A stretch of DNA of 52,722 bases from an uncultured SAR116 cluster alpha proteobacterium (GTDB taxonomy: Bacteria; Pseudomonadota; Alphaproteobacteria; Puniceispirillales; Puniceispirillaceae). The notes under the pieces were generated by a model. It was given only the letters and a program-made list of their open reading frames with translations, made no database searches and was not told the origin of the DNA. Below, piece after piece: positions 1-9,551 of the stretch. How positions within the stretch are numbered: the first letter of the stretch is position 1; every line of letters starts with the position of its first letter. The translations under genes and the position numbers were made by a program. Where the stretch lies: contig CACNSW010000009.1 in the NCBI GenBank assembly GCA_902623185.1, positions 1 through 52,722 of the forward strand. Reading direction: 5' to 3'.

Positions 1-675
1 GCCGGTTTTGGTCGGTCGCATGTTACCGGTGAGTCCAATGCAGTAATTAAGGCCTCACTGGCGACGGACAAGCTTGCATTGCGTTTGACACTCCACCTTT
101 CAGACTTGCCTAACTTCTTCTCACAGCCAGCCAGCAATCTTTGGCTTGGTGATGGAGTTCATATTGTTCACTACCCCGTCGGCACCAGCGCAAATTTTGT
201 TGTCACCATGCCCAAGACTATTGGCTATTCGCAATGGCAAACCCGTTTTTTAAAACGCAATTCACCAATTTGTCTGCTAGCTGATCCAACGCTTGACTGG
301 GTAGCTACCCCTCTTCCCCGCTCGGGCGTCAGCATATGTTGGCGGCGCGGCAAGATCGTACTGGCGGGAGACGCAGCGCATATAATGCCACCACATCTGG
401 CGCAGGGAGCGGGTCAGAGCCTGCAGGACGCAGCGTGCCTGATGCAGTCACTGACCCAGCATGTGAATGTCGGGGATGCCTTCGCTGCCTACGCCCAGCA
501 TCGTTCCGGTGTTGTTGCAAAAATTGCCCAAAAAGCAGAAATCTCCGGCAAAATAATGGCATTGTCGGGAATAGCCGGCAAACTACGAAACGCCACCATA
601 GATTTGGGCGGCAACCAATTTATTCAGGATTGGATTTCAGAAGTGTGGGCCGCAGACCCCGGACTTGGCAAATAA
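1..675 (+). CDS. FAD-dependent aromatic-type monooxygenase, C-terminal part (5' end outside window)
   Basis: The frame is open from base 1 to the TAA at 673-675, giving 224 residues of the C-terminal part of a class A flavin monooxygenase (salicylate / 3-hydroxybenzoate hydroxylase and UbiH type). The second FAD-binding motif is visible as GDAAHIMPPHLAQGAGQ, the typical GD motif followed by the P-x(2)-GQG-type loop. Such enzymes use NAD(P)H and O2 to hydroxylate aromatic or related rings in the cytoplasm. The N-terminal Rossmann motif lies upstream of the window, so the substrate class cannot be narrowed. The gene converges on the dioxygenase gene that follows. Confidence 0.8.
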   Translation, partial: AGFGRSHVTGESNAVIKASLATDKLALRLTLHLSDLPNFFSQPASNLWLGDGVHIVHYPVGTSANFVVTMPKTIGYSQWQTRFLKRNSPICLLADPTLDWVATPLPRSGVSICWRRGKIVLAGDAAHIMPPHLAQGAGQSLQDAACLMQSLTQHVNVGDAFAAYAQHRSGVVAKIAQKAEISGKIMALSGIAGKLRNATIDLGGNQFIQDWISEVWAADPGLGK

Positions 676-742
676 AAGCTATCTAATTGAACTTAATGGA
701 AGATTGCAAACCAATATGCGGCGTCTCATACCAGAGATTGTA

Positions 743-1846
743 TTAGGCGAGACCATTTATGCGCACAGCGCTCTCATAATCCTCGCGGTTGATATAGGAG
801 CCAGCCATCTTTCGCCGCCCTTGAAAGGGCGCGCGTCCATGGAGAACACGCCAATTGTCGAATAACAACATATCGCCTGGTTGCAAAGTATAGCGCCACT
901 GGAATGCTGGGTCATTCGCTAAGAGATCAAATGCTCTAATTCCTGCGTACAGAGCGCGCATCTCATTTTTTGGTAGTTTTACCGTATCGCGGTCGTAATT
1001 GTTGAAACTGACCTGCACTAAATTGCCTTCTTTATCAGTCCTTAAAATCGGGCGCTGCGCTCGCAGAACCACACCATCACCCTTGTAGATGCCTGTTACC
1101 TCAATGCGGCATAGATCCGCATAGATTTCAGGCGCCGTCTTTTTCAACTCATAAGCGATGCGAAACCCGTCAACCATTATTGAGGCACCACCCGTTGCTT
1201 CATAATCTACGCACAACAACATCTGAAGTCCTGGAGCGTCATGAGAGTATGTGCCATCCGTATGGGGGCGTAACTCTTTCGGTGTGTAAGCAGAGTCAGC
1301 CATAGTTTCATTGGCCTCAAACTCCCACAAACCACCAAAAATAGTATGTCTGACATATCCAATACGATCAGTCACATCCAACACCGCGTCCATGTTGCGC
1401 GGTGTCTGGGTGATAACTGAGAAACCACTTCTAGAGATTATGTCGAGCAACTTTCTTATGCCATTATCCCCGATTACCTCGCGGTGAGAAATTTGGACTA
1501 TATTATGGTCAAGGGTAGCAACATCCCAGACTATGGGGTCAGGCATTGCCAAGATGTTGATCGTCGCCGCAAAATTTTCGAGAAACATACCCGTATAAAA
1601 AACTGCCTCATCCAAATCTGGCCATTTAATCTGCAACGCCAAACCATCAGCCGTGAGGCCTGCCTCATCTGGCCTTATATCAGCATCTACCTCACAGGTG
1701 AAGAGCTCACGCTGATGCGATCTGCTGTCAAAGCTGATCGGATCACGCGAATTGTCGCGTAGCCAGAAATAATCAAAATCAACAGCACCACTGCCAGAAA
1801 TAACAACACTTAGACTATCGTCTCTAAGGATCAGATTGCTCAACAT
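743..1846 (-). CDS. Gamma-butyrobetaine hydroxylase-like Fe(II)/2-oxoglutarate dioxygenase
   Basis: A 367-aa protein with the two-part layout of the gamma-butyrobetaine / trimethyllysine dioxygenase family. The short N-terminal GBBH-like domain (about residues 1-90, with FDYFWLRDNSRDP) is followed by a TauD/TfdA double-stranded beta-helix. The iron facial triad is visible as H-T-D in PHTDGTYSH (about residues 195-197) and the distal His in VLHGRAPF (about 336). The family hydroxylates gamma-butyrobetaine to carnitine or related quaternary amines in the cytoplasm. The ATG at 1846 is chosen because GAGGAG lies 8 bases upstream; a TTG two codons earlier is too close to it. The exact substrate is inferred. 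Confidence 0.8.
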   Translation of the reverse strand: MLSNLILRDDSLSVVISGSGAVDFDYFWLRDNSRDPISFDSRSHQRELFTCEVDADIRPDEAGLTADGLALQIKWPDLDEAVFYTGMFLENFAATINILAMPDPIVWDVATLDHNIVQISHREVIGDNGIRKLLDIISRSGFSVITQTPRNMDAVLDVTDRIGYVRHTIFGGLWEFEANETMADSAYTPKELRPHTDGTYSHDAPGLQMLLCVDYEATGGASIMVDGFRIAYELKKTAPEIYADLCRIEVTGIYKGDGVVLRAQRPILRTDKEGNLVQVSFNNYDRDTVKLPKNEMRALYAGIRAFDLLANDPAFQWRYTLQPGDMLLFDNWRVLHGRAPFQGRRKMAGSYINREDYESAVRINGLA

Positions 1847-1852
1847 CGCCAA

Positions 1853-2051
1853 TGCTCCTCTGTTGCCAACATCCTAGCCACTTATCTACCCCAATCGCAA
1901 GCTCTGGTAATCAGAAGGCGCCCACCGCGTGACATGTCAAGCACTGTCTAAATAATGGCCCTATTGGAAAAATAGGGGCTAGATGCTAGGGTGTGCTAGC
2001 ACCGAAAAATTACATGCAATTTATTTCCGTTTATGGCCAAAAGCTGGATCA
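1853..2051. promoter_or_regulatory. Divergent intergenic region between dioxygenase and trhO, with small hairpin
   Basis: This spacer must hold the promoters of both divergent genes. A 7-bp perfect inverted repeat, CCCTATT-GGAAA-AATAGGG, sits at 1959-1977. It is directly followed by an AGGGG sequence that could serve an upstream ATG at 1983. No clear -35/-10 pair stood out. Confidence 0.3.
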
Positions 2052-3047
2052 ATGACAGACCATATCGCTAAAATGGAGCATATGTTAACAAAGGCGCACG
2101 ACTTCTCGAACGAAGATAGACTTGTAGTTGCTGCACTCTATAAATTTACCAGTCTACCGGACTACAAGGAACTTCAATCGGTGGTGCAAAAGCTTTGCGA
2201 TGATGCTGCAGCTCTCGGCACCATACTGCTCGCCAAAGAGGGTATCAACGGGACGATCTGTGCACCCAAAGCTGGCATTACCTCTATCCTTGGTTGGCTC
2301 GCAGGGAAACCTCGCTTTGACGCGCTATCGCTAAAATTTTCTTTAACTTCAAAGCAGCCCTTTCAGCGTATGAAAGTACGACTTAAAAACGAAATTGTTA
2401 CAATGGGTGTTCCTGATATTAACCCAGCGAGAAAGACCGGAACATATGTTGATGCCAGTCAGTGGAACAGTTTAATTGCCGACACTGACGTAATGGTGAT
2501 CGACACCCGAAACACCTACGAAACCGCTATTGGAATGTTCGAAGGCGCAGTTGATCCAAAGACCACAAATTTTCGCGATTTCCCTTCTTGGGCAGAAGCG
2601 CTTGCAAAACAGGATGACGGCAAAAGGCCACAGAAACTGGCGATGTATTGTACGGGTGGAATTCGCTGTGAAAAGGCTACCGCTTTAATGCAGAATTTAG
2701 GATTTGATGACGTTTTTCATCTTAAGGGAGGCATCCTGAAGTATTTAGAAGATACGCCAAGCCACGCCAGCAAGTGGCACGGAGAATGTTTCGTTTTCGA
2801 TGGCCGTGTCGCGCTTGACCAAAATCTACAGCCGGGCAGCTACGGGATGTGCCATGCCTGCCGCATGCCATTATCACAGACGGAAATGAGACATTTGGAT
2901 TTTGTAGATGGAATAAGTTGCCATCTTTGCAAGTCAATTCAGGATCCCGCCCAAACGAAACGCTTTACCGAGCGTCAGAAACAGATCAAGCTTGCTCAGG
3001 CGAGGGGCGAGAAACATCTAGGTGTTTCTAACCAAAGGCAGAAATAA
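2052..3047 (+). CDS. trhO: tRNA uridine(34) hydroxylase TrhO (rhodanese-domain, UPF0176)
   Basis: Belongs to the TrhO/YceA family, which makes 5-hydroxyuridine at the wobble position of tRNA. The family opening VVAALYKFTSLPDY is present, then an acylphosphatase-like N domain and a rhodanese domain with the catalytic-loop Cys in YCTGGIRCEKA. The C-terminal tail carries two CxxC pairs (CHAC and CHLC) that look metal-binding. Family proteins begin shortly before VVAALYKF, so ATG 2052 (331 aa) is preferred. An in-frame ATG at 1983 has an AGGGG just upstream and would add 23 residues; ATG 2082 is also possible. The product is confident, the start is not. Confidence 0.85.
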   Translation: MTDHIAKMEHMLTKAHDFSNEDRLVVAALYKFTSLPDYKELQSVVQKLCDDAAALGTILLAKEGINGTICAPKAGITSILGWLAGKPRFDALSLKFSLTSKQPFQRMKVRLKNEIVTMGVPDINPARKTGTYVDASQWNSLIADTDVMVIDTRNTYETAIGMFEGAVDPKTTNFRDFPSWAEALAKQDDGKRPQKLAMYCTGGIRCEKATALMQNLGFDDVFHLKGGILKYLEDTPSHASKWHGECFVFDGRVALDQNLQPGSYGMCHACRMPLSQTEMRHLDFVDGISCHLCKSIQDPAQTKRFTERQKQIKLAQARGEKHLGVSNQRQK

Positions 3048-3150
3048 TTCCTATGCGAATGGCTCCTAGCCGGCAAAATATTACCACCTTTAGAATTGCA
3101 AAACTGCACATCCAACATGGAGCTCACATCAGTTGGAATGGAGGCTATAA

Positions 3151-4353
3151 ATGACCCAGGCAAATTTCTCAAAACCCTTTACTCAGCAAGAGGCCATTCC
3201 GGAGGCAGGGATTGAGCGGGCTGTCGAAATCATGAAAAGTGGCCGGCTGCACCGTTATAACCTCACCGCCAATGAGGAAAGCGAGGCAAGTTGCTTGGAA
3301 ATGGAATATGCAAAATGGCAAGGTACAAATTATTGCCTTGCCTGCACCTCTGGCGGGTATGCTATCCAGCTGGCCTTGCGAGTCTGCGGGGCCAAGCCAG
3401 GAGATAAAATTCTCGCAAATGCTTATACATTGGCACCTGTTCCTGGAGCAATTCACAATGTAGGGGCAATTCCCATTCTAGTAGATATTGACGAGAACTA
3501 CCATATTGATCTCGAGGATCTAGAAGCAAAAGCGGCAACGAGTGGCTCCAAATTCCTTTTGCTTTCGCACATGCGGGGCCATATCGCAGATATGGACAAG
3601 GTGGTCGAGATCTGCACCACTTACGGCATCTGCCTCATCGAAGATTGCGCACACACCATGGGTGCCAAATGGCGGGGTGTCCGCTCGGGTAATTTTGGCA
3701 TGGTTGCCGCGTTCTCAACTCAGACGTACAAACATATGAATTCGGGCGAAGGCGGGTTTCTAACTACAAACGACGCAGAAATTGCCGCGCGTGCAGTTAT
3801 TTCATCGGGTTCATACATGTTGTATGGACGACACGGCGCCATTCCAGTTGAAGAGGTCTTTCAGAAAGTTCGTCTTCATTCACCCAATTACTCCGGCAGG
3901 ATGGATCAGATGCGCGCAGCGATGCTACGAGCACAACTGCCAGTTCTGGAAGAAAACGTTTACCGTTGGAACAGCTTGTATGACACATTGCACGCACGTT
4001 TAGCCACCATGGAAGGAATCATCATCCCCACAAGAAAACAGGAAGAATTCTATGTAGGTTCCTCAATCCAGTTTCGCGCCGACGTTCTGCCAAAAGAGAA
4101 AATTTCCGCATTTGTCGACTCCTGCTCTGCCCGCGGAGTAGAGCTTAAATGGTTTGGCGACGATCAGCCAAAAGCTTTTACCAGCCGTTATGACAGCTGG
4201 AAATACATCGACGATCTTCCAATTTTGCCAACCACTTTGCGCGTGCTAGAAAAAACCCTAGACATGCGGGTACCCCTAACTTTCACCACCGAGGATTGCA
4301 AACTAATCACCGACATTATCAAAGATGAAATAGAGCGTTTTGCAAAAAGTTAG
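3151..4353 (+). CDS. DegT/DnrJ/EryC1/StrS-family PLP aminotransferase
   Basis: A 400-aa fold-type I, PLP-dependent sugar-type aminotransferase. The start has GGAGG about 7 bases upstream of ATG 3151. Family marks are the Gly-rich phosphate loop region (CTSGGYAIQLAL), the Asp that contacts the PLP ring nitrogen in LIEDCAHTMGAKW, and the Schiff-base Lys in STQTYKHMNSGEGG. These enzymes usually transaminate keto-sugars for cell-surface polysaccharides or antibiotics, but no sugar-nucleotide gene lies nearby, so the substrate is unknown. The stop overlaps the stop of the convergent gene by 4 bases (TTAG at 4350-4353). Confidence 0.8.
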   Translation: MTQANFSKPFTQQEAIPEAGIERAVEIMKSGRLHRYNLTANEESEASCLEMEYAKWQGTNYCLACTSGGYAIQLALRVCGAKPGDKILANAYTLAPVPGAIHNVGAIPILVDIDENYHIDLEDLEAKAATSGSKFLLLSHMRGHIADMDKVVEICTTYGICLIEDCAHTMGAKWRGVRSGNFGMVAAFSTQTYKHMNSGEGGFLTTNDAEIAARAVISSGSYMLYGRHGAIPVEEVFQKVRLHSPNYSGRMDQMRAAMLRAQLPVLEENVYRWNSLYDTLHARLATMEGIIIPTRKQEEFYVGSSIQFRADVLPKEKISAFVDSCSARGVELKWFGDDQPKAFTSRYDSWKYIDDLPILPTTLRVLEKTLDMRVPLTFTTEDCKLITDIIKDEIERFAKS

Positions 4354-5345
4354 TTGCAGGTCCTCGAGAGATGATGGCGCCCGTGCGCCGCGCCAAATTC
4401 CTGTTTTGGCCCAACTGGTACAATACCGGTTGGATTGATGTTCAGATGACTCGCATAATAATGATATTTAATATGATGCATGTTCACTGTATCGGCGATG
4501 CCTGGCATTTGGTAAAGCTCTCGCATATAGGCTGAGAGCGCAGGATAATCAGCAATGCGGCGGATGTTACATTTGAAGTGGCCAACATAGACAGCGTCAA
4601 AGCGGATTAGCGTAGTGAAAAGACGCCAATCAGCTTCTGTAAGGATGTTCCCTAAAAGATAGCGGTTTTCTGTCAAACGCAATTCAAGCCTGTCCAGCGA
4701 GGCAAACAACCCTTGGACTGCCTGCTCATAAGCTTCTAACCGCGTTGCAAAACCTGACCGGTAAACACCGTTGTTAACATTCCTGTAGACATCCTCATTA
4801 ATCACCTCGATTTCATCTCGCAGTGGCCCAGGCCAGAAATCGAGATCATTTCCTGTAACATGATTAAATGCGCTATTAAACATGCGGATGATTTCGGATG
4901 ATTCGTTGGAAACGATACTTTGAGTATGCCGGTCCCAGAGAACAGGCACCGTAACTCTACCGGTCGATTTTGGGTCACTTTGCAGATATACCTCATACAG
5001 TTTAGCCTTGTTTAGCACATCGTCACCAGTTGCACCGTCAAAATCCGTTTCAAAGGTCCACCCCTGATCCAGCATCAGCGGATGCACAACCGAAACTGAT
5101 ATATGCTTTACGAGCCCCTTCAAATGGCGGAAAATTAGCGTGCGGTGCGCCCACGGACAAGCAAAAGATACATACAGATGATATCGTCCTGTTTCAGCCT
5201 CAAACCCACCTTTGCCGCTAGGGCCGGGGGAACCATCAATGGTCACCCAGTTCCGATATCGGGCCGTATCGCGTATAAAATGACCACCACTCTTCTTGGT
5301 GTCATACCATTGAGATGACCACTTTCCGTCAACCAACAATCCCAT
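4350..5345 (-). CDS. Glutathionyl-hydroquinone reductase (YqjG/PcpF/ECM4-type GST)
   Basis: A 331-aa xi-class glutathione transferase. The catalytic Cys is in SFACPWAHRTLIF, followed by the thioredoxin-like domain and the all-helical C-terminal GST domain with NRYLLGNILTEADWRLF. The family reduces glutathionyl-hydroquinones to hydroquinones with release of GSSG. It starts only 4 bases after the rpe stop and is very probably co-transcribed with rpe. It ends in a 4-base overlap with the convergent aminotransferase. Confidence 0.85.
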   Translation of the reverse strand: MGLLVDGKWSSQWYDTKKSGGHFIRDTARYRNWVTIDGSPGPSGKGGFEAETGRYHLYVSFACPWAHRTLIFRHLKGLVKHISVSVVHPLMLDQGWTFETDFDGATGDDVLNKAKLYEVYLQSDPKSTGRVTVPVLWDRHTQSIVSNESSEIIRMFNSAFNHVTGNDLDFWPGPLRDEIEVINEDVYRNVNNGVYRSGFATRLEAYEQAVQGLFASLDRLELRLTENRYLLGNILTEADWRLFTTLIRFDAVYVGHFKCNIRRIADYPALSAYMRELYQMPGIADTVNMHHIKYHYYASHLNINPTGIVPVGPKQEFGAAHGRHHLSRTCN

Positions 5346-5349
5346 GATT

Positions 5350-6036
5350 TTATTGCCCTTTAATACCAGATGATACCACTGCCTGACGAATAGCTGTTAT
5401 ATTTTCGGCGTAGGCAGAGGCATCTTTACCACTGAAAATAGCCGTTCCGGCTACAAGCGCATTGGCACCAGCAGCTGCGACTACGCCAGCAGTTTCGACA
5501 TTGATGCCTCCATCAACCTGAATGAGAATATCCCGCTCGCCAATCATCTCTTTTACAATTGCTATCTTGCCCACCATCGCGCTGATAAAGGACTGACCGC
5601 CAAAACCTGGATTAACCGTCATTACGAGGACAAGATCAATCCGGTCAAGAATAAAGGCTAAACAATCTGGGGCTGTGTCCGGTTTCAAGGCGACACCCGC
5701 CCTGCACCCAAGCTCACGTATCCGTGACACTGTCCTCTCGAGTTGCAGACATGCCTCAGCATGCACAGTGATGAAATCAGCGCCAGCCTCAGCATAGGAT
5801 TCGAGGTGTCTGTCAGGATTTGACACCATCAAATGCACGTCAAAAACCTTGGCCGAGGCGCCACGCACTACTTTGATAACTGGAGGGCCAAAGGATAGAT
5901 TCGGGACAAAGTGTCCATCCATAATATCGAGATGGATCCAGTCTGCGCCGGCCTTATCAACTGCGGTGATTTCAGTTGCCAATTTTCCAAAATTGGAAGC
6001 TAGAATCGATGGCGCGATAATGATGTCTTTCACCAA
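5350..6036 (-). CDS. rpe: Ribulose-phosphate 3-epimerase
   Basis: A 228-aa TIM-barrel enzyme that interconverts ribulose-5-phosphate and xylulose-5-phosphate. Signature segments are IIAPSILASNFGKL near the N-terminus, the metal-site HLDIMDGHFVPNLSFGP, MTVNPGFGGQSF, and QVDGGIN with the catalytic Asp. Length matches the family. It is the upstream partner of the hydroquinone reductase gene and is divergent from the acyl-CoA dehydrogenase gene, with about 235 bases between their starts. Confidence 0.95.
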   Translation of the reverse strand: MVKDIIIAPSILASNFGKLATEITAVDKAGADWIHLDIMDGHFVPNLSFGPPVIKVVRGASAKVFDVHLMVSNPDRHLESYAEAGADFITVHAEACLQLERTVSRIRELGCRAGVALKPDTAPDCLAFILDRIDLVLVMTVNPGFGGQSFISAMVGKIAIVKEMIGERDILIQVDGGINVETAGVVAAAGANALVAGTAIFSGKDASAYAENITAIRQAVVSSGIKGQ

Positions 6037-6271
6037 TTGTTTGCCCTTTCAAAGACCGCCAAATTAAAAAACACAACGCTTTTGGAAAGCTATCACTTGA
6101 TAAAGTGTGAAGCGAGAGAACACAACCTGTCCATCCGGTCAAAAGTCTCTTTCGCTAAAGTTAAAACTCTTTCAAGAAAGGAGAGATCACAGCGAGATTT
6201 TGCCGCATTACTCAATCTTTTCAGTCAAGGGAAATTCCTATATCTTTACGGCGTTTTTGAGAGGAGCACGT

Positions 6272-7456
6272 ATGTCCAAGCCCGTTTTTGACTGGAAAGA
6301 TCCGTTCTTGCTCGACCAGCAACTTTCTGATGAAGAACGCATGGTCCGTGACACTGCCCACCAATTTTCACGCGACGTCCTTTTGCCGCGCGTGGTCGAT
6401 GACTACAGGGAGGAGAGGTTCGACCCCGTGGTGATGCAGCAACTGGGAGAACTTGGCCTGTTGGGACCGACGATCCCTGAGAAATATGGTGGTGCTGGCG
6501 TCAGTCATGTAGCTTATGGGTTGGCGGCACGTGAATTAGAAGCCATTGACTCAGGATATCGGTCCGCCATGTCAGTCCAGTCATCATTGGTAATGCACCC
6601 CATCCATAGCTTTGGCACTGAAGACCAGAAGATAAAATATTTGCCAGAATTAGCTGCAGCCAAAATGATTGGCTGCTTTGGCCTTAGCGAACCCGACCAC
6701 GGTTCGGACCCGGGTGGAATGACAACTAAGGCTGTCAAAGTGGATGGTGGCTATCACCTCAGTGGGTCGAAGATGTGGATCTCCAACGCACCGGTTGCCG
6801 ATATTGCCATCGTATGGGCAAAACTGGATGGTATTATCCGCGGCTTTATTATTGATCGGAAGACAGCCGGACCAGGGCTGACAACGCCCATCATAGAGGG
6901 TAAGCTGTCGTTGCGCGCTTCAATCACTGGGTCCATACAGATGGACAACGCCTTTGTGAGCGATGACAACATCTTTCCCGAGATATCTGGACTGAAAGGG
7001 CCCTTTTCATGTCTTAACAAGGCCCGATATGGCATTGCTTGGGGTACCCTTGGCGCTGCGGAGTTCTGCTATGATGCTGCAAGGCAATACACACTCGATC
7101 GGAAACAATTCGACAGGCCACTTGCGGCCAACCAACTCATCCAACTAAAGCTTGCAGACATGCATAGCGAGATAAGCCTAGGTTTACAGGCATGTCTTCG
7201 TGTCGGCCGCCTACTTGATGATAGCAATTGCGCACCAGAGAATATTTCTACAATCAAGCGCAATAGCTGCGGCAAAGCGTTAAACATCGCGCGCATGTCG
7301 CGCGACATGCATGGCGGTAACGGTATTGCCGAGGAATATCATGTCATGCGTCACCTAGTGAATCTTGAGACTGTTAATACCTATGAAGGCACCCATGATG
7401 TTCATGCGCTGATACTGGGGCGTGCTATCACAGGCATTCAGGCTTTTAACGGCTGA
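6272..7456 (+). CDS. gcdH: Glutaryl-CoA dehydrogenase
   Basis: A 394-aa acyl-CoA dehydrogenase of the glutaryl-CoA type, which oxidises and decarboxylates glutaryl-CoA to crotonyl-CoA and passes electrons to ETF. The C-terminal segment [19 protein letters not shown] carries the catalytic Glu and is characteristic of this subfamily. [17 protein letters not shown] is the FAD/substrate loop. ATG 6272 is chosen because GAGGAG lies at 6261-6266 and the protein then begins [10 protein letters not shown] at the usual family length; longer upstream in-frame starts give an unnatural extension. No other lysine-degradation genes are adjacent. Confidence 0.88.
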   Translation: MSKPVFDWKDPFLLDQQLSDEERMVRDTAHQFSRDVLLPRVVDDYREERFDPVVMQQLGELGLLGPTIPEKYGGAGVSHVAYGLAARELEAIDSGYRSAMSVQSSLVMHPIHSFGTEDQKIKYLPELAAAKMIGCFGLSEPDHGSDPGGMTTKAVKVDGGYHLSGSKMWISNAPVADIAIVWAKLDGIIRGFIIDRKTAGPGLTTPIIEGKLSLRASITGSIQMDNAFVSDDNIFPEISGLKGPFSCLNKARYGIAWGTLGAAEFCYDAARQYTLDRKQFDRPLAANQLIQLKLADMHSEISLGLQACLRVGRLLDDSNCAPENISTIKRNSCGKALNIARMSRDMHGGNGIAEEYHVMRHLVNLETVNTYEGTHDVHALILGRAITGIQAFNG

Positions 7457-7460
7457 GCAG

Positions 7461-8333
7461 CTATGACCTATGCCGTCTGATATAGGCCGACGGGTCAATG
7501 ATTACGGTGCCGACCCCGAAAATGACTACGGCACCACCAAGCAAGACAACTATATCCGGGCGCTCACCCAAAAAAGTGACCGCCCCTAGGATAGTGGCCA
7601 CAGGTAATAGCAGCAAAACAGGCATTACCATTGGAACCGGATACCTGGCCAGAATAAAGTACCAGGCAGAATAACCAACAACTGTCATAATCAGACCCAA
7701 ATACAGTACAGTCCCCCACGCCACCATTGGCGCTGTCAGAATTTGCATCACGAGGTCACCCTCAAAAAGCGTCGCGGCAAAAATCATCTGCGGGCCAGCC
7801 ATAACGCCCATCCATGCTGTCAGCTGAAATCCTGTAATTGCGCCTTTCATTTGTCGGATCAACACTTGTCCAAGCGCGAACGCCAACGTGCCAGCGAGAA
7901 TCAGAACCACACCAAAAAACTGACCTTGAAGTGAGGGTGCGCCAACTATCGTCAACATGCCAAGACAGGAGATGGCAATGCCCACAATTTGCTTATTTGA
8001 TGGTTTTTCACCTAACAGAAATGCCGCAAAAATCACGCCAAAAATCACCTCTGCCTGCACCAACAGAACAGCTGGAGTAGCTTCCATCCGTGCAAGCCCG
8101 GAAAATGTCAGGCCATATTGTAATGTCGCCGCGATGAATGAGATGCCGCAAATCTTTTTCAGAAAGCCGCGAGGCACCGGGACAAACCATACCAACACCA
8201 GCGCCGCAATAAGAAAACGCATACCCATTAGCAACAGAGGCGAAAAATGGTCCAACCCAGCCTTTGCCAAGGCAAAGCCAAAACCCCATGTTAGAGGCAC
8301 CAGAAGTGCAATAAAGATATGTCTACTTGTCAT
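7461..8333 (-). CDS. EamA-family (DMT superfamily) permease
   Basis: A 290-aa integral membrane protein with ten predicted hydrophobic segments in two EamA repeats, typical of the drug/metabolite transporter 10-TMS family. It is the last gene of a same-strand run (agmatinase-like, DoeA-like, ArgE-like, EamA), starting 39 bases after the ArgE-like stop. It may import or export the substrate of that pathway. The transported compound cannot be told from sequence. The annotated stop is only a few bases from the convergent gcdH stop. Confidence 0.8.
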   Translation of the reverse strand: MTSRHIFIALLVPLTWGFGFALAKAGLDHFSPLLLMGMRFLIAALVLVWFVPVPRGFLKKICGISFIAATLQYGLTFSGLARMEATPAVLLVQAEVIFGVIFAAFLLGEKPSNKQIVGIAISCLGMLTIVGAPSLQGQFFGVVLILAGTLAFALGQVLIRQMKGAITGFQLTAWMGVMAGPQMIFAATLFEGDLVMQILTAPMVAWGTVLYLGLIMTVVGYSAWYFILARYPVPMVMPVLLLLPVATILGAVTFLGERPDIVVLLGGAVVIFGVGTVIIDPSAYIRRHRS

Positions 8334-8372
8334 ATTAGTAGGGTCACTTCAATTGGAGTTGATGCCGATAGG

Positions 8373-9548
8373 TCACTTGGCCGAATCAAGGTGGTCGAGG
8401 ACACGGTCAAGAAATTGCAATCCCTGTTCTATTGATGCTTCTTCTATGTGTTCGTTAGGTTGATGCATTTGCGCCATCCCCCCCGGGCCGAATACAATTG
8501 TCTCTACCCCAGCTTTCTGGAAATAAGCACCATCAGTTCCAAATGAGACAACACTGGGCTTTTCATTGGTCCACAAGCGAGCGACCAATTCGGCCGCCGG
8601 CGATGTCGGACGAGCCTCCATTCCAGGGACATCTGATACAATCTTCAGCACAATATTCGCCTCGGATGATAGGGCTCTCATCTCCGGTAGCAGGACACCG
8701 TCGGCAAAAGCGCGGACATCCCCTAGGATCAGATGTGGATCGACGTCTGGAAGTGGTCGGATCTCCCAATCAAACTGGCAAAATGCTGGAATCACATTCC
8801 GCGCTTCGCCACCATTGACCAGACCTACAGAAATACTAGTATATGGGGGATCAAAAGGTGAGTTTAAATCTGGTTTTCTAGCAAGATCCTGTGCCTTCTG
8901 ATTAATAAAACCGATCAACCGTGCTGCATAGAAAATGGCATTGACCTCGCCAGCAGGTTTTGATGCATGCCCAGACGTTCCAGTAATCTCTGCTGACAAC
9001 TCCATGCCTCCCTTGTGCCCAATGAAGGGGCGCATCTCCGTCGGTTCGCCAATTATCGCAATTTCTGCAGAGATCCCATTGCGAGCTAAAAAATCTGGCA
9101 TCCGCGCTGATCCAAAACAACCGACCTCTTCATCAAAGGTGAAGGCTAGATGGACGGGTATCTTCAACCTTTTTCGCGCAGCAACAAATTCCGGCACCAT
9201 TGCCAGCGCAATGGCAATGAACCCCTTCATATCCACGGCACCGCGCCCATAAAGTTTTCCTTGATTACGCCTGAGAACAAAAGGGTCACTTTGCCACCCC
9301 TCCGAAGAGGCCGGCACGACGTCTGTGTGGCCTGACAAGATGATGCCACCGTCAACAGCAGGGCCAATCGTAGCAAACAGGTTCATTTGCTGACCATCAT
9401 CCGTTATATCCAGCAACACATCGATACCATGCAACTCCAAATAGGTTTTTATGTAACTGATGATCGCACCATTCGGCTCGCCACTCACTGTAGGATAGGC
9501 CACAAGATCAGCCAAAAGGTCGATTGTTCTCTCAAGTCGCGTGTACAT
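8373..9548 (-). CDS. M20-family deacetylase, acetylornithine deacetylase (ArgE)-like
   Basis: A 391-aa M20 metallopeptidase of the ArgE/DapE group. The dizinc site motifs are visible: GHTDVVP, GRGAVDMKGF, the EE pair in FDEEVGCFGS, the Glu of IGEPTE, and the C-terminal His in PNEHIEEA. The dimerisation (lid) domain sits between about residues 180 and 290. ArgE removes acetyl from N2-acetylornithine. Here the gene follows a DoeA-like gene by 3 bases, so removal of acetyl from N-acetyl-diaminobutyrate, one methylene shorter than N-acetylornithine, is a reasonable alternative. Family confident, substrate inferred. Confidence 0.8.
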   Translation of the reverse strand: MYTRLERTIDLLADLVAYPTVSGEPNGAIISYIKTYLELHGIDVLLDITDDGQQMNLFATIGPAVDGGIILSGHTDVVPASSEGWQSDPFVLRRNQGKLYGRGAVDMKGFIAIALAMVPEFVAARKRLKIPVHLAFTFDEEVGCFGSARMPDFLARNGISAEIAIIGEPTEMRPFIGHKGGMELSAEITGTSGHASKPAGEVNAIFYAARLIGFINQKAQDLARKPDLNSPFDPPYTSISVGLVNGGEARNVIPAFCQFDWEIRPLPDVDPHLILGDVRAFADGVLLPEMRALSSEANIVLKIVSDVPGMEARPTSPAAELVARLWTNEKPSVVSFGTDGAYFQKAGVETIVFGPGGMAQMHQPNEHIEEASIEQGLQFLDRVLDHLDSAK

Positions 9549-9551
9549 CGC

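Noticed and set aside
7957-8463. 168-codon plus-strand frame opposite eamA and argE-like genes
   Set aside because: It is antisense to two well-supported genes and has no family features.
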